From: an uncultured Paracoccaceae bacterium
Lineage (GTDB): Bacteria > Pseudomonadota > Alphaproteobacteria > Rhodobacterales > Rhodobacteraceae
Assembly: GCA_947493255.1 (NCBI GenBank)
Contig: CANLQK010000003.1
Span: 186,001-250,000 of the forward strand
Length of the DNA: 64,000 nucleotides
Direction: 5' to 3'
Shown: positions 17,597 through 27,110 of the stretch, piece after piece
How positions within the stretch are numbered: the first letter of the stretch is position 1
How the letters are laid out: each line of letters opens with the position of its first letter
The notes under the pieces: generated by a model
Databases searched by the model: none
What the model saw: only the letters and a program-made list of their open reading frames with translations
Told to the model about the DNA's origin: nothing
Program-made: the position numbers and the translations under genes

Positions 17597-18997
17597 TCAA
17601 AGTGCTTGGTTGTCCGCCAAACACCCCCACAAGTCATACTCACCAGCCTCATCCACCTCGACACTCACAATCTCCCCAACCTTCAACCCATCCGTTCCCT
17701 CATCAATAAACAGGTTCCCGTCGATCTCTGGCGCATCCGCCTTCGTGCGGCAGGTGGCGATGCCGTCTTCATCGATGTCATCAATAATCACATCCATGGT
17801 CTGGCCGACTTTGGCGGCCAGTTTGGCCTCGGAAATCGTTTGGGCTTTCTCCATGAACCGGTCCCAACGCTCTTGCTTTAGCTCTGGGGCTACATGATCG
17901 GGGAGGGTCGTCGCCCGTGCACCGTCGACGTTTTCGTATTGAAAACAGCCCACGCGGTCCAATTGGGCTTCGTCCATCCAATCGAGCAGGTGCTGGAATT
18001 CTTCCTCCGTCTCCCCCGGATAGCCGACGATAAAGGTCGAGCGCAGGGTGATGTCGGGGCAGATGCCGCGCCATTCCGAAATACGGTCTAGGGTGCGTTC
18101 GGCGGCGGCGGGGCGGGCCATGCGGCGCAGGGTGTCGGGGTGGGCGTGTTGGAAAGGAATGTCCAAATACGGCAGGATCAGCCCGTCCGCCATCAGCGGG
18201 ATCAGGTCGCGCACATGGGGGTAGGGGTAGATGTAGTGCATGCGCACCCACAAATCGCGGCCTGCGCCAAGCGCCCCAAGGTCGCGCGCGAGGTCGGTGA
18301 TATGGGCGCGATGCCCACGATCCTCGGCGTGTTTGATGTCGATCCCGTAGGCGGATGTATCCTGCGAAATCACCAGCAGTTCTTTGACGCCATTATCCAC
18401 CAGCTTTTCCGCCTCGCGGATCACCGCATGGGCGGGGCGGGAGGCCAGTTTGCCGCGCATGTCGGGGATGATGCAGAACTTGCACTTGTGGTTACAGCCC
18501 TCGGAAATTTTGAGGTAGCTGTAGTGGCGCGGGGTGAGGGAGACACCGCTGGCAGGCAGCAGGTCGATGAAGGGATCGGGGCTGGGCGGCACCGCGCTGT
18601 GCACGGCATCGAGCACCTGTTCGTATTGGTGTGGGCCTGTGACAGCGAGGATATTGGGGTGATGTTCGCGGATGTAATCGGGCTCCGCGCCCAAGCAGCC
18701 GGTGACGATGACCTTGCCGTTTTCAACCAAAGCCTCGCCGATGGCATCAAGGCTTTCGGCCTTAGCACTATCAAGGAACCCGCAGGTGTTGACGATCACC
18801 GCCTCGGCGCCGGTGTAGTCCGGCGAGATCGCGTAGCCTTCGGCGCGCAGACGCGTAAGAATGCGTTCGCTGTCGACAAGCGCTTTGGGACAGCCCAAGG
18901 AGACCATGCCGATGGTGGGCTGGCCGTCGCGCTTGGGTTCGGTAAAGCGGGCTTGCGGGGCGAGGTCGGGGCGTAAGTTTGGCGGATTGCTAGACAT
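17597..18997 (-). CDS. rimO: Ribosomal protein S12 methylthiotransferase RimO
   Basis: A 466-residue radical-SAM methylthiotransferase that modifies the universally conserved aspartate of ribosomal protein S12. An N-terminal UPF0004 domain (residues ~25-145) carries the auxiliary-cluster cysteines in [25 protein letters not shown] and [10 protein letters not shown]. The radical SAM core has CNHKCKFC near residue 175 (CxxxCxxC) followed by MRGKLASRP, and a TRAM domain closes the protein. The start at 18997 begins [10 protein letters not shown]; an upstream in-frame start at 19063 is less likely because it would overlap the divergent gene. A hypothetical AT-rich gene follows after five bases. 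Confidence 0.97.
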   Translation of the reverse strand: MSSNPPNLRPDLAPQARFTEPKRDGQPTIGMVSLGCPKALVDSERILTRLRAEGYAISPDYTGAEAVIVNTCGFLDSAKAESLDAIGEALVENGKVIVTGCLGAEPDYIREHHPNILAVTGPHQYEQVLDAVHSAVPPSPDPFIDLLPASGVSLTPRHYSYLKISEGCNHKCKFCIIPDMRGKLASRPAHAVIREAEKLVDNGVKELLVISQDTSAYGIDIKHAEDRGHRAHITDLARDLGALGAGRDLWVRMHYIYPYPHVRDLIPLMADGLILPYLDIPFQHAHPDTLRRMARPAAAERTLDRISEWRGICPDITLRSTFIVGYPGETEEEFQHLLDWMDEAQLDRVGCFQYENVDGARATTLPDHVAPELKQERWDRFMEKAQTISEAKLAAKVGQTMDVIIDDIDEDGIATCRTKADAPEIDGNLFIDEGTDGLKVGEIVSVEVDEAGEYDLWGCLADNQAL

Positions 18998-19072
18998 GGT
19001 GGTGCTATAGGCGGGAATGGGAGCGCAGGAAAGCACATTGAAAGATCGCGGGTTCGCGACCATATCTAAACC

Positions 19073-20809
19073 ATGGTAAATGTACGCGATTTTGGGGACC
19101 TTTCTCCGCTGGAAGATGAGATGTTGGCAAAGGCGTCGACGGGCGAAGAAATTGGCCGGAGAACGTTGCCGCGCGGTGACGACGCGGAAAAGCAGGTTCG
19201 CGCTGCGCTGCTGCGCGCGCTGTTGTTGGGAGAGATTGAAGGAGTAGCGCTACACGCAAAAGGAGTGATCTTAAGCGGCGCTAATATTATCGGTGATCTT
19301 GATTTCGAAGATTGTCGTCTGTCTAGACCATTAACGCTGACCCATACAGTTCTTCAAGGGGCGTCAATTTTCAGGGACTGCCAAATACCTTCGCTTTTCA
19401 TGGGAGCATGCCAACTTGATCATCTCAATTTAGAACGCCTTAGATGCAAGGGATCTCTTCAGCTTGTAACAGGCTTCACAGCGCGGACTGGCGTCAACTT
19501 GCGTGGGGCACGGCTTGGCCATAATTTTGGTTGCGACGGTGCTATCCTAAAAAGCCGCACTGGTTACGCACTTATTGGAGATAGCCTGAAGGTCGATGGT
19601 AACGTGTTTTTCAGACACGGGTTTGAGGCCCATGGGGAGGTGACGATGCGTGGTGCCAGCATTGGCGGCCAATTCGATTGTTCTTCTGGTCACATTGAGA
19701 ACGTGAATGGCGTTGCGATGGATTGTGAAGCAATGACCGTCGGCGCAGATGTGTTCCTAAAAAATGGTTTTGTAGTGTGCGGGGATTTGATCCTAGTGCG
19801 CGCGCGGGTAGAGGGGAACCTGATAATAAGAAAGGCCGATATCACAGGTTTCGTTTCCCTTGAAACCGCGCGGGTTGAGGAAGGGCTGTTTTTTCAAGGG
19901 GTTACCGGTCCGGCAAAGGGGGTAGATCTCACCGATGCCTCAGTTGGGGTGTTGCGCGATGATTACGCAAGCTGGGAGAACGTTTTACAAAAGAGGCTTA
20001 AAGGTTTCAGATATGATAGGATTGATAGCAAGATAACCGTGGAAGAACGGATCGCGCTCTTGACCCCGCGAGCTAGCGCGATTGTCGATTTTGATCCGCA
20101 ACCCCATACGCAGCTAGCAAAGGTCATGGCGGAGCACGGGCAGCCCGCTGGTGCGGCACAGCTTCGGTTTGAACGTGAAAAACACCTACACCACGCGGTC
20201 TACTCTCGCGAAATCGAGCGGCTTGGCCCACCGTCGTGGGCGGCTTTCCGTTACACTTTTTGGGAACGAGAGCTCGCGCAGGTAAAATTCGGAATGACCA
20301 TCATTTTTCGTTGGTTGTTTGGCTACGGTCACCGGCCTGCGCGGGCGTTTTTGTTCGTTGCAGGATTGTGGCTTTTTTCGTCAATTCTTTACTGGCGGGT
20401 CTATGCGACAGGACAGATGGCCCCCAATTCGGATGTGGTGCTAACGTCTGCTGAATGGCTCGCTGCAGTACGTGATGTCACTGTATGTAATGCTGTCGAT
20501 TGGGCAACCATTGGGTGGAACGCTTTCCAGCCCGCGGTCCCCGAGGGTTGCCAGCAACCGTTGCACATTTGGTCAGACACCGCCCAAAGTGCCGTTGACT
20601 ATGAAACCTTTAACCCTCGACTCTACGCGCTTGATCTCTTTGTGCCCCTCGATGCTCTTGGCCAAGAAACATCTTGGGCGCCGTCAAAGGATCGCGGCTG
20701 GTGGGGCTGGTTCGGCTATGCCATGCGCATGCCCATCCAGATGGCGGGTTGGATTATTACCGCGGTTGGCGCGGCCGTTGTTACGGGTTTGATTGGGCGC
20801 AAAGAATAG
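19073..20809 (+). CDS. Pentapeptide-like beta-helix protein with C-terminal membrane domain
   Basis: A 578-residue protein in two parts. Residues ~55-300 show recurring short strands with a spacing of about 20 ([54 protein letters not shown]), which suggests a right-handed beta-helix related to pentapeptide repeats. After a charged helical linker (~330-415), hydrophobic segments near residues 425-440 and 550-570 flank a ~110-residue Trp-rich, cysteine-bearing region that would lie outside the membrane. There is no signal peptide, so the helix is probably cytosolic. I know no function for it. It precedes the nonulosonate genes and is divergent from rimO. Confidence 0.75.
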   Translation: MVNVRDFGDLSPLEDEMLAKASTGEEIGRRTLPRGDDAEKQVRAALLRALLLGEIEGVALHAKGVILSGANIIGDLDFEDCRLSRPLTLTHTVLQGASIFRDCQIPSLFMGACQLDHLNLERLRCKGSLQLVTGFTARTGVNLRGARLGHNFGCDGAILKSRTGYALIGDSLKVDGNVFFRHGFEAHGEVTMRGASIGGQFDCSSGHIENVNGVAMDCEAMTVGADVFLKNGFVVCGDLILVRARVEGNLIIRKADITGFVSLETARVEEGLFFQGVTGPAKGVDLTDASVGVLRDDYASWENVLQKRLKGFRYDRIDSKITVEERIALLTPRASAIVDFDPQPHTQLAKVMAEHGQPAGAAQLRFEREKHLHHAVYSREIERLGPPSWAAFRYTFWERELAQVKFGMTIIFRWLFGYGHRPARAFLFVAGLWLFSSILYWRVYATGQMAPNSDVVLTSAEWLAAVRDVTVCNAVDWATIGWNAFQPAVPEGCQQPLHIWSDTAQSAVDYETFNPRLYALDLFVPLDALGQETSWAPSKDRGWWGWFGYAMRMPIQMAGWIITAVGAAVVTGLIGRKE

Positions 20810-20842
20810 GGCATCAGGGGGCAAATCAGATAGGGGCAGCAT

Positions 20843-21541
20843 ATGATCATCGGTGAAATTGGCGCTCGTAAAGGCAGCAAGGGGGTTCCGAATAAGAATT
20901 TTCGGGACATGTGTGGCAAGCCTTTGATTGATTGGTCGCTCGATCAATTGCTCGACAGTGCGCGCATTGATGCGGTGGTTGTCAGCACCGATGACCCTGC
21001 GATTTACGAACATGCCATTGCCAAGGGGGCGCTGGATATCGGGTTGCGGCCCGCGGAATTGGCCACGGATGATGCGCCCAAGTGGGGTGTTTGGGAACAT
21101 GCGTTGGCGGCGGCGGAGGCGATCGTGGGCCCTGCCACGGGGTTCATTGATCTGGACTGCACATCGCCCTTGCGCTTGGCCGAAGACATCGACGGGGCGC
21201 TTGATCTGTTTGAACAGGGCAAAGCCGACATGGTTATGGGCTGCGCCGAGGCGGAAACGAACCCCTACTTCAACATGTTGGAGCTGGGCGAGACCGGATC
21301 ACTGGGCGTTGTCAAACCGCTCCCCGGTGGGGTTTGGGCGCGGCAGAACGCGCCGAAGGTGTATATTCACACGGGAATGTATGTGCTGAAACCAGACTAC
21401 ATTCGCACGGCCAAAACCCTGTTTGACGGCCATGTCATTCCCTATGAAATGCCTGATGATCGCGCGATGGACATTGACCGTCCGCTTGATTGGCAGATCG
21501 TTGAATTCCTCATGAAACAGCGGTTGGGACTAGACGCCTAA
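20843..21541 (+). CDS. neuA: CMP-nonulosonate (acylneuraminate) cytidylyltransferase
   Basis: A 232-residue nucleotidyltransferase that couples CTP to a sialic-acid-like sugar (N-acetylneuraminate, legionaminate or pseudaminate) and releases CMP-sugar plus pyrophosphate. The family hallmarks are the P-loop-like GARKGSKGVPNKN at the N terminus, VVSTDDPAIYEHA near residue 45, FIDLDCTSPLR near residue 105, and DDRAMDIDRPLDW near residue 215 (metal-binding Asp pair). It belongs to the nonulosonate set with the GT30 gene, neuC and neuB, although it is transcribed toward them. Its stop overlaps the end of the convergent GT30 gene by 12 bases. Confidence 0.92.
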   Translation: MIIGEIGARKGSKGVPNKNFRDMCGKPLIDWSLDQLLDSARIDAVVVSTDDPAIYEHAIAKGALDIGLRPAELATDDAPKWGVWEHALAAAEAIVGPATGFIDLDCTSPLRLAEDIDGALDLFEQGKADMVMGCAEAETNPYFNMLELGETGSLGVVKPLPGGVWARQNAPKVYIHTGMYVLKPDYIRTAKTLFDGHVIPYEMPDDRAMDIDRPLDWQIVEFLMKQRLGLDA

Positions 21542-22807
21542 CACCCGCAACAGATCGTCAGTGATACGCGACAAGCCTTGTACGGATGCGTTTTGTTCGG
21601 TGTTTGCCCTAGCTGCCATGGCCCCGATATCGGGGTCTTGAAGCGCGGCGACAACGTCTTGTGGGGTTTGGACAAGGCGCGCCGCTTCTGCAGCCCTTAG
21701 GATTGCGAAATCTGTCGAAAAATTTGCGGTCCGCGGCCCGTTCAATACTGGGCAGCGGAGGGTTACGGCCTCCCACGGGTTGTGGCCTTCAACGGCGTCA
21801 AACGTCCCCCCAATCAAGGTGGCAAAGGAAACCCGATACCACAGCCCTAGCTCGCCGAAGGTGTCGGCCATGAAATAGGGGGCATCTGCGGTGGGCAGGC
21901 CATCTGTGCCGCGTCGCGCCACGGACAACCCGTCTTGCTGCATGGCTTGGACAATAGGGTCGCCCATGGCGGGATCACGTGGCGCGATGATCAGCAACGC
22001 TGCCGGGTCCGTTTTGAGGAGAGCTTCGTGGGCTTCTATCGCAATTGCCTCATCTCCGGGGTGCGACGAGGCAAGGCACCATGTCCGGCGCCCCTGTGTG
22101 GCCGTTTTGACGGCGGCCAACGCGCTTGTGTCGCATGAGAGGGGGGATGCTGCTGCCTTGATCGAACCGGACACATGAACTCCGGCGTCCGTCGTCATCA
22201 GATTGATCAGGTTCGATTGCGTCGTGTCGTCTTGGGCGTGGATGATATCCATCAAACCGTAAAGGTCGCCGTAAGCGCGCCCAAACTTTGCGCGGGCACG
22301 CGCGCTGTCATTTGTAATGCGGGCCGCAACATAGGCCTGCGGAATGTCACTCCGTGCACAGGTTACCGCAAGGCGCGGCCAAACCTCTTGGTCCGACCAA
22401 ACGGCCAGATCGGGTTTCCAATGATCCAGAAACGCATTTACGGGGCCGGGAAAATCAAGCGGCAGGTATTGATGCTGTGTGCGGGGGGGCAAATTATGGG
22501 CAAACACCTGCGCGGATGAACGCGCCGAAGACGTTACCAGAAAGTTCAGATCAGGCTGTTTGCGCAACATGGCCTCGATCAACCCACGCAGGGCCATAAC
22601 CTCGCCGACACCGACACCGTGCAGCCAAACTAGCCGCCCCTCGGGGCGCTCTAACGTCGCGCGGCCAAGCTTTTCGTGCCACCTGTCGGGGTCTTCTTTG
22701 CCGCGCCCAAGGCGGCGTTTAAGGATCGGGGCCGCCAAAGGTGACAAAACCCCACCCATGGCAAGCACAAGGCGTAGCATCGGGCCGATCGGTTTAGTCT
22801 GTGTCAT
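21530..22807 (-). CDS. GT30-type (Kdo-transferase-like) glycosyltransferase in nonulosonate cluster
   Basis: A 425-residue enzyme of the WaaA/KdtA (GT30) family, which moves Kdo from CMP-Kdo. Conserved features are the catalytic Glu in WLHGVGVGEVMAL near residue 65, a SDQEVWPRL stretch near 140, CLASSHPGDEAI near 250, and ADTFGELGLWYR plus EGHNPWEAV in the C-terminal CMP-binding domain. An N-terminal hydrophobic stretch anchors it to the inner membrane. It overlaps neuC by 14 bases and sits among neuA/neuC/neuB, and a second GT30 gene lies at 29996. It may therefore transfer the nonulosonic acid, also a CMP-activated 2-keto-3-deoxy sugar, rather than Kdo; that is inference. Confidence 0.82.
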   Translation of the reverse strand: MTQTKPIGPMLRLVLAMGGVLSPLAAPILKRRLGRGKEDPDRWHEKLGRATLERPEGRLVWLHGVGVGEVMALRGLIEAMLRKQPDLNFLVTSSARSSAQVFAHNLPPRTQHQYLPLDFPGPVNAFLDHWKPDLAVWSDQEVWPRLAVTCARSDIPQAYVAARITNDSARARAKFGRAYGDLYGLMDIIHAQDDTTQSNLINLMTTDAGVHVSGSIKAAASPLSCDTSALAAVKTATQGRRTWCLASSHPGDEAIAIEAHEALLKTDPAALLIIAPRDPAMGDPIVQAMQQDGLSVARRGTDGLPTADAPYFMADTFGELGLWYRVSFATLIGGTFDAVEGHNPWEAVTLRCPVLNGPRTANFSTDFAILRAAEAARLVQTPQDVVAALQDPDIGAMAARANTEQNASVQGLSRITDDLLRVLGV

Positions 22808-23918
22808 GGAACCGCTTTTGCAATCCGCCTTCCCAGAAGGACGCATCGCTTACGATATCAGCAAATCGTGCTGCGGCATCGCCACGGCCAAATGCATCGT
22901 GGCGATCATACCGCTTGCCCCATTCAGCGTTCAAAAATGCACCGATACCCTCGCGGTCATTGGCGGCCACCGATTTGAGCGAAGGCGCCTGTGCGCGGTT
23001 GGTTTGACGGGTGCCAATATCCAAGGATGGCGTGCCCAAGAACGGGGCTTCGCGCACGCCCGCGCTCGAGTTCCCGACCATGATGGCCGCGTTTTTCATC
23101 AGCTCTGAGAAATGCGCGAACCGCATCGAGGGCAGGATGCGAAACCGTTCGCTGGGCAATCCATCCAAAACGTCAAAAATGTCGCTCGATCCGGGGTCGT
23201 TGTTGGGCGCGATCACAACAAAGGGCTTGCCGGTGCTTTCTAAGGTTGAAAACAGGTCGCGCGCCTGTTGCCCCATCGTGTCGGCCTCTGAGGTAACGGG
23301 GTGAAACACCACGATGCCAAATTCACCCTGTGGCAAATCATATCGTGCACGCACATCATCGATTGTGACACCTGAGGGGGCCGAATGAAAATCCAGTTCA
23401 GGGGATCCGATCACATGGATCGCGCCCTCTGGTTCGCCCATTTTCATCACACGGGCCTTGGCGGCCTGCGAAGAAACGAAATGGTGGCTCGCTAATTTCG
23501 AATTACAATGGCGGAAAATTTCGTCAATCGTACCCGACACCTCACCACCTTCGATATGGGCGGAGCGAATGTAATTGGTGGCCGCGACCAACGCGCAGGC
23601 AAGTGCCTCAATGCGGTCCCCGTGAACAACCACTAGGTCTGGCTTCAGCTCGGCTACAAACTTTGAAAACCCCATAACAGTGCGGGCCAAAATTTGATCC
23701 TGCGGATCGCCTTCGGTTTGGTTGACGAACTCATGCACGCCGACGCCCGTGGTGCGGGCAACCTCAACCTTGGTCAGCCCGTAGCGATCCATCATATGCA
23801 TTCCAGTGACCCAAAAATGCACATCATGCCCCGCATCACGCGCAGCCACCGCCAGCGGTTCCATTTTGCCGAAATCCGCACGGGTGCCGGTGACGAAGAG
23901 AAGTGTCTTTGTCGTCAT
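22794..23918 (-). CDS. neuC: UDP-N-acetylglucosamine 2-epimerase, hydrolysing (NeuC/LegG type)
   Basis: A 374-residue epimerase-hydrolase that converts a UDP-HexNAc to free ManNAc (or its di-N-acetylbacillosamine-derived analogue), the first committed step of nonulosonate synthesis. Seen are VTGTRADFGKMEPL at the N terminus, VVHGDRIEALACALVA near residue 98, AHIEGGEVSGTIDEIFRH near residue 120, and the UDP-binding MVGNSSAGVREAPFLGTPSLDIGTRQ near residue 285. These match the hydrolysing subclass. Whether it acts on UDP-GlcNAc (sialic acid) or the 2,4-diacetamido sugar (legionaminic acid) cannot be decided. It overlaps the FkbM gene by four bases (ATGA) and the GT30 gene by 14. Confidence 0.93.
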   Translation of the reverse strand: MTTKTLLFVTGTRADFGKMEPLAVAARDAGHDVHFWVTGMHMMDRYGLTKVEVARTTGVGVHEFVNQTEGDPQDQILARTVMGFSKFVAELKPDLVVVHGDRIEALACALVAATNYIRSAHIEGGEVSGTIDEIFRHCNSKLASHHFVSSQAAKARVMKMGEPEGAIHVIGSPELDFHSAPSGVTIDDVRARYDLPQGEFGIVVFHPVTSEADTMGQQARDLFSTLESTGKPFVVIAPNNDPGSSDIFDVLDGLPSERFRILPSMRFAHFSELMKNAAIMVGNSSAGVREAPFLGTPSLDIGTRQTNRAQAPSLKSVAANDREGIGAFLNAEWGKRYDRHDAFGRGDAAARFADIVSDASFWEGGLQKRFHDTD

Positions 23919-24685
23919 GATGGGCGCAAATACATTACAACCGTTCCGCCCAGAACAGACTTGGATTTTTCCAATCCATACTGCGTCAAAGCGTCATGAA
24001 TCGATTGTAATTGATCCTCTGACAGTCGATCTGGATGCAATTCCATAACAACAGCTCGTAACCCGGAAGCATCCAAAGCCGGAATAAGTTCTGCTTCACC
24101 GCCCTCAATATCGCAAAGTAGAACATTGGGTTTGAACTCTGTCACAACATCCATCAGTTGAGCTGTTGGGACAACGATCGAACCGCTGTTTTTTCTGTTG
24201 TCGTCTACGAGAAGGGAGCTGGATGCGAAGGATCCAGTCAGGTGGAATGTTCTTGTCTCGCCCGGTGCTGAATTCGGAACGAGCACGGCATGGCGGAGGT
24301 CGACATTCGTGATGTCGTGGTCCTTCAGAAAGACCATCGTGTCCGGAATCATATTTGGATTTGCTTCAAACGAAAGAACCTGACCCGATGGCGCGGCGGC
24401 GCGCCCAGCAAGTGCTGTAATTACCCCCAAACCAGAGCCCAACTCAAGAACACGGTCGCCATCCTTGACGCATTTTTGTAGGCCTCGGATTTCAGGATCC
24501 TCATAGTGCTCGCGCGCCATTGCCAATACGATCTCCGAATTCATCCCAGACCGGTTAATTGGAATCGTTAGCCCGCGGTATGAAATCGCTGATTGGGCTC
24601 CGCGAAACTTCATGAGCGAGACTTTCATCTTGCCAATCACGCGCCATATTTCACGGCGCACTTTCCAGAGTGGGGGAAAAGACAT
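23915..24685 (-). CDS. FkbM family SAM-dependent methyltransferase
   Basis: A 256-residue methyltransferase. The SAM-binding fold is shown by VLELGSGLGVITALAG near residue 75, SFEANPNMIP near residue 102, and LLCDIEGGEAELIPAL near residue 190, with the FkbM-typical DIEGGE acidic motif. Such enzymes usually O-methylate sugars of surface polysaccharides, and the position between neuC and an RgpF-like gene fits this. An N-terminal basic stretch may contact the membrane. About 110 AT-rich bases with no gene separate it from the RgpF-like gene upstream. The ribosome site is weak. Composition is somewhat AT-richer than neuC. Confidence 0.87.
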   Translation of the reverse strand: MSFPPLWKVRREIWRVIGKMKVSLMKFRGAQSAISYRGLTIPINRSGMNSEIVLAMAREHYEDPEIRGLQKCVKDGDRVLELGSGLGVITALAGRAAAPSGQVLSFEANPNMIPDTMVFLKDHDITNVDLRHAVLVPNSAPGETRTFHLTGSFASSSLLVDDNRKNSGSIVVPTAQLMDVVTEFKPNVLLCDIEGGEAELIPALDASGLRAVVMELHPDRLSEDQLQSIHDALTQYGLEKSKSVLGGTVVMYLRPS

Positions 24686-24798
24686 TATTTGTATTCCATT
24701 GTTGGCCCGCGGTTCAGTTGAAGCCGGGCATTATCTTAAAATTTTGATGACCTTAGCGAATGTTCTGGATTGGACCAATAGATTGTTGGGTGGTTCAT

Positions 24799-25938
24799 CT
24801 ATGGCGTAGTGGGTGTAGCAGATTGGCGCGCCTGAATTTCGGCCGTTATCCCGGAAAGAGGTTCTGTTAAGTCCCCAGCGGCAACAGCGCTCAGGTATTT
24901 ATTGCGCGTCTCAGCGTGTAAAGTGCCATATGTTTTCTTAAGAAAAGTACCGTTCGATTTCTTGAGCGAGCAGACCCCGAAAAGTGACATTGTCGCATAG
25001 CAGAAAGATGCATGCATGTTCCGTTTTTTTGTAACTGCCGCGACGTGAGCTATAGCTTCGGCTATCCAGTCTTCCGTTTCAGAAAAGCGGTTCAGAATAT
25101 CAACGCCCGCTGCGTTAAATTCCGCATCCGTGTATGCCGCATACTTGAGTGTTTTTTGCAAAAAGGCTGCGTCTTGCGTCTCCAGTGCTTTAAGTAGCTT
25201 AGCACGATCAACCAGCCCTTCTACCGTAAGGCCGCCGCTTCGCATCGCATCGCAAAGCGCCCGTTCTCCGCGGTAAACAGCGTTCAATTTATTCGATGAA
25301 ACGCGGTAGTCTTGCCAGTAAGTTTTGAACGCATCAGAAGAAATGGCCGCTTTGTCGAATAGGAAAAAGTAGCTTTCCAAGAAGGCTTTGCGAACCGAAA
25401 ACGTTGATCTACGTTGGATGTCCTCATGATAGACGATGCCGGTCACATTGGCGGCTTTGGATTGCAAATCATCCAACACGGTTGAGGCGCCATGCAAAGG
25501 AAACCAAATACTGTCATTTAGGATCAATAAAGCGTCCGGCGATTGTCCAATGTGGTCTAGTAAGCGGACCCCATCCCGATAACCACCAAAGTCATAACCA
25601 TAGTTCGGTCGATCTGTGACCATCCATGAAACAGGCGTTAGGACTAAACGATCTTTCTCGCTCAATGGGCAATTCGACACGATAAGCGGGGCAAACCCCT
25701 TGTCGATTAGATGGCGGCACTCGTGCAAAGTAGACTCTAGAATGCCATCTGTTTGATAGATCAAGAAAATCGCTACCTTCGAAAGGGCGGGAACCTCCCC
25801 TTGTGTGATATTCAGCTGATCTGGAAATTTTCGATCATAGGATCGTTTCACGAAACCTTCGATAGGGTATGATGCGAGGGATCTGGCCTTTTGCCCAAGT
25901 CTGTCAAGTTCGCGGCGAAGTTTCCACGCAGGGATCAT
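24799..25938 (-). CDS. RgpF-like rhamnan-synthesis family protein
   Basis: A 379-residue cytoplasmic protein. The conserved core SNCPLSEKDR, then PNYGYDFGGYRDGVRLL near residue 130 and ALLILNDSIWFPLHG near residue 155 are those of the RgpF family (rhamnose-glucose polysaccharide synthesis), a group of putative glycosyltransferases involved in O-antigen and capsule. There is no membrane segment. The C-terminal ~100 residues look divergent and rich in Lys and Ala. It overlaps neuB by four bases (ATGA at 25935-25938), which ties it to nonulosonate synthesis. The gene is visibly AT-richer than neuB, hinting at independent acquisition within the operon. Confidence 0.8.
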   Translation of the reverse strand: MIPAWKLRRELDRLGQKARSLASYPIEGFVKRSYDRKFPDQLNITQGEVPALSKVAIFLIYQTDGILESTLHECRHLIDKGFAPLIVSNCPLSEKDRLVLTPVSWMVTDRPNYGYDFGGYRDGVRLLDHIGQSPDALLILNDSIWFPLHGASTVLDDLQSKAANVTGIVYHEDIQRRSTFSVRKAFLESYFFLFDKAAISSDAFKTYWQDYRVSSNKLNAVYRGERALCDAMRSGGLTVEGLVDRAKLLKALETQDAAFLQKTLKYAAYTDAEFNAAGVDILNRFSETEDWIAEAIAHVAAVTKKRNMHASFCYATMSLFGVCSLKKSNGTFLKKTYGTLHAETRNKYLSAVAAGDLTEPLSGITAEIQARQSATPTTP

Positions 25939-26963
25939 GCTAAGTCATCCCACGTCAGTTGTTGATTGCGTGTCACCGCTACCGTCAGAGTTTTGCCGAC
26001 AACTTTGTCGAAATCATAACCTGCAATCGCACCGGAACCGGGGCGGCGGGCCCAGATGTCGGCCTCAGTAATCACATGTCCCGCAGGCAGGTCAGCATCG
26101 GCCACAACGGATGCGCGCGCGAAGCGGTAAACATCTTCTTCAGCGGCGGTGCGTTCTTTCGGATTGTGTAGGGCTGTGTGGATTTCGCCGCTGCGATCAA
26201 TCAGGTGGCGTAGTTCGGCGGGGTCCATGGAACAGGCAATATCGGGACCTTTGCGATAGCGCGTGTCGGTATAATGGCGTTCCAGTATGCACGCGCCCAA
26301 GGCGACGGATGCCAATGCCATTTCCGGCCCGATGGAGTGATCCGAAAATCCGACAACAGCATTCGGGAAGGCCGCCTTCAAATCCGTGACACCTTGCAGC
26401 GACACGATTTCAGGGGGGGATGGGTAAAGGTTCGTGCATTCCAACAACGCATATTCCACCCCCGACGCTTCCAAAATCTCTACACTCGCGCGGATACTTT
26501 CGATCGTTTGCATGCCAGTCGACATTATCACCGGTTTCCCCTTAGACGCGATGTGACGGATCAGAGGCAGGTTGTCGGCTTCGCCGGAACCGATTTTGTA
26601 AGCTGGAACGTCCAACGTTTCCAGAAAATCGCAGGCCGCGCGGGAAAACGGCGTCGAGATGAAAATCATCCCCAGCTCTTCGACGTAGGCCTTCAACGCG
26701 GTTTCATCTTCGCGTGACAGCGCACATTGCGCCATGACATCCCAAATGGACACATCAGCGTTGGGTGGGAAAATCTGTTTGGCTTCCTCGGTCATCTCGT
26801 CTTCGACGATATGCGTCTGGTGCTTCACCATTTCGCATCCTGCACCCGCGGCAAGACGGACCATTTCTTTGGCCACCTCAAGATCACCACCGTGATTGAT
26901 ACCGATCTCCGCGATAACCAGTGGCTTGTGGGCAGGACCAATTTCTCTATTTGCGATTTTCAT
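25935..26963 (-). CDS. neuB: N-acetylneuraminate/legionaminate synthase
   Basis: A 342-residue synthase that condenses phosphoenolpyruvate with a ManNAc-type sugar to make a nine-carbon nonulosonic acid. The TIM-barrel domain shows VIAEIGINHGGDLEVAKEM at the N terminus, MVKHQTHIVEDEM near residue 50, YKIGSGEADNLPL near residue 140, STGMQTIESIRAS near residue 170, and FSDHSIGPEMALASVALGACILERHYTDTR near residue 225. The last ~60 residues are the SAF antifreeze-like domain (EADIWARRPGSGAIAGYD). The start at 26963 gives the family N terminus; a longer in-frame reading adds about 54 unrelated residues. It leads the RgpF-like, FkbM, neuC and GT30 genes and is divergent from the GT2 gene. Confidence 0.95.
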   Translation of the reverse strand: MKIANREIGPAHKPLVIAEIGINHGGDLEVAKEMVRLAAGAGCEMVKHQTHIVEDEMTEEAKQIFPPNADVSIWDVMAQCALSREDETALKAYVEELGMIFISTPFSRAACDFLETLDVPAYKIGSGEADNLPLIRHIASKGKPVIMSTGMQTIESIRASVEILEASGVEYALLECTNLYPSPPEIVSLQGVTDLKAAFPNAVVGFSDHSIGPEMALASVALGACILERHYTDTRYRKGPDIACSMDPAELRHLIDRSGEIHTALHNPKERTAAEEDVYRFARASVVADADLPAGHVITEADIWARRPGSGAIAGYDFDKVVGKTLTVAVTRNQQLTWDDLA

Positions 26964-27110
26964 GAAGCTCTCCGATGTTGCGACCTGTCTGGCACGGTGT
27001 ATCGGGAATTTCCAGATCGGTTTTGTGACCGGCGCACTGCTGGTGGAAAGGTGCTTGATTTGTGTACGCCTTTTCCGGACAAACGTCCTAGCACGAAAAG
27101 GCGCATCAAG

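Noticed and set aside
20843-26963. The neu genes as a pseudaminic acid pathway
   Set aside because: No PseB, PseC, PseH or PseG-type protein is present, and NeuC of the hydrolysing epimerase type points to the sialic/legionaminic branch.
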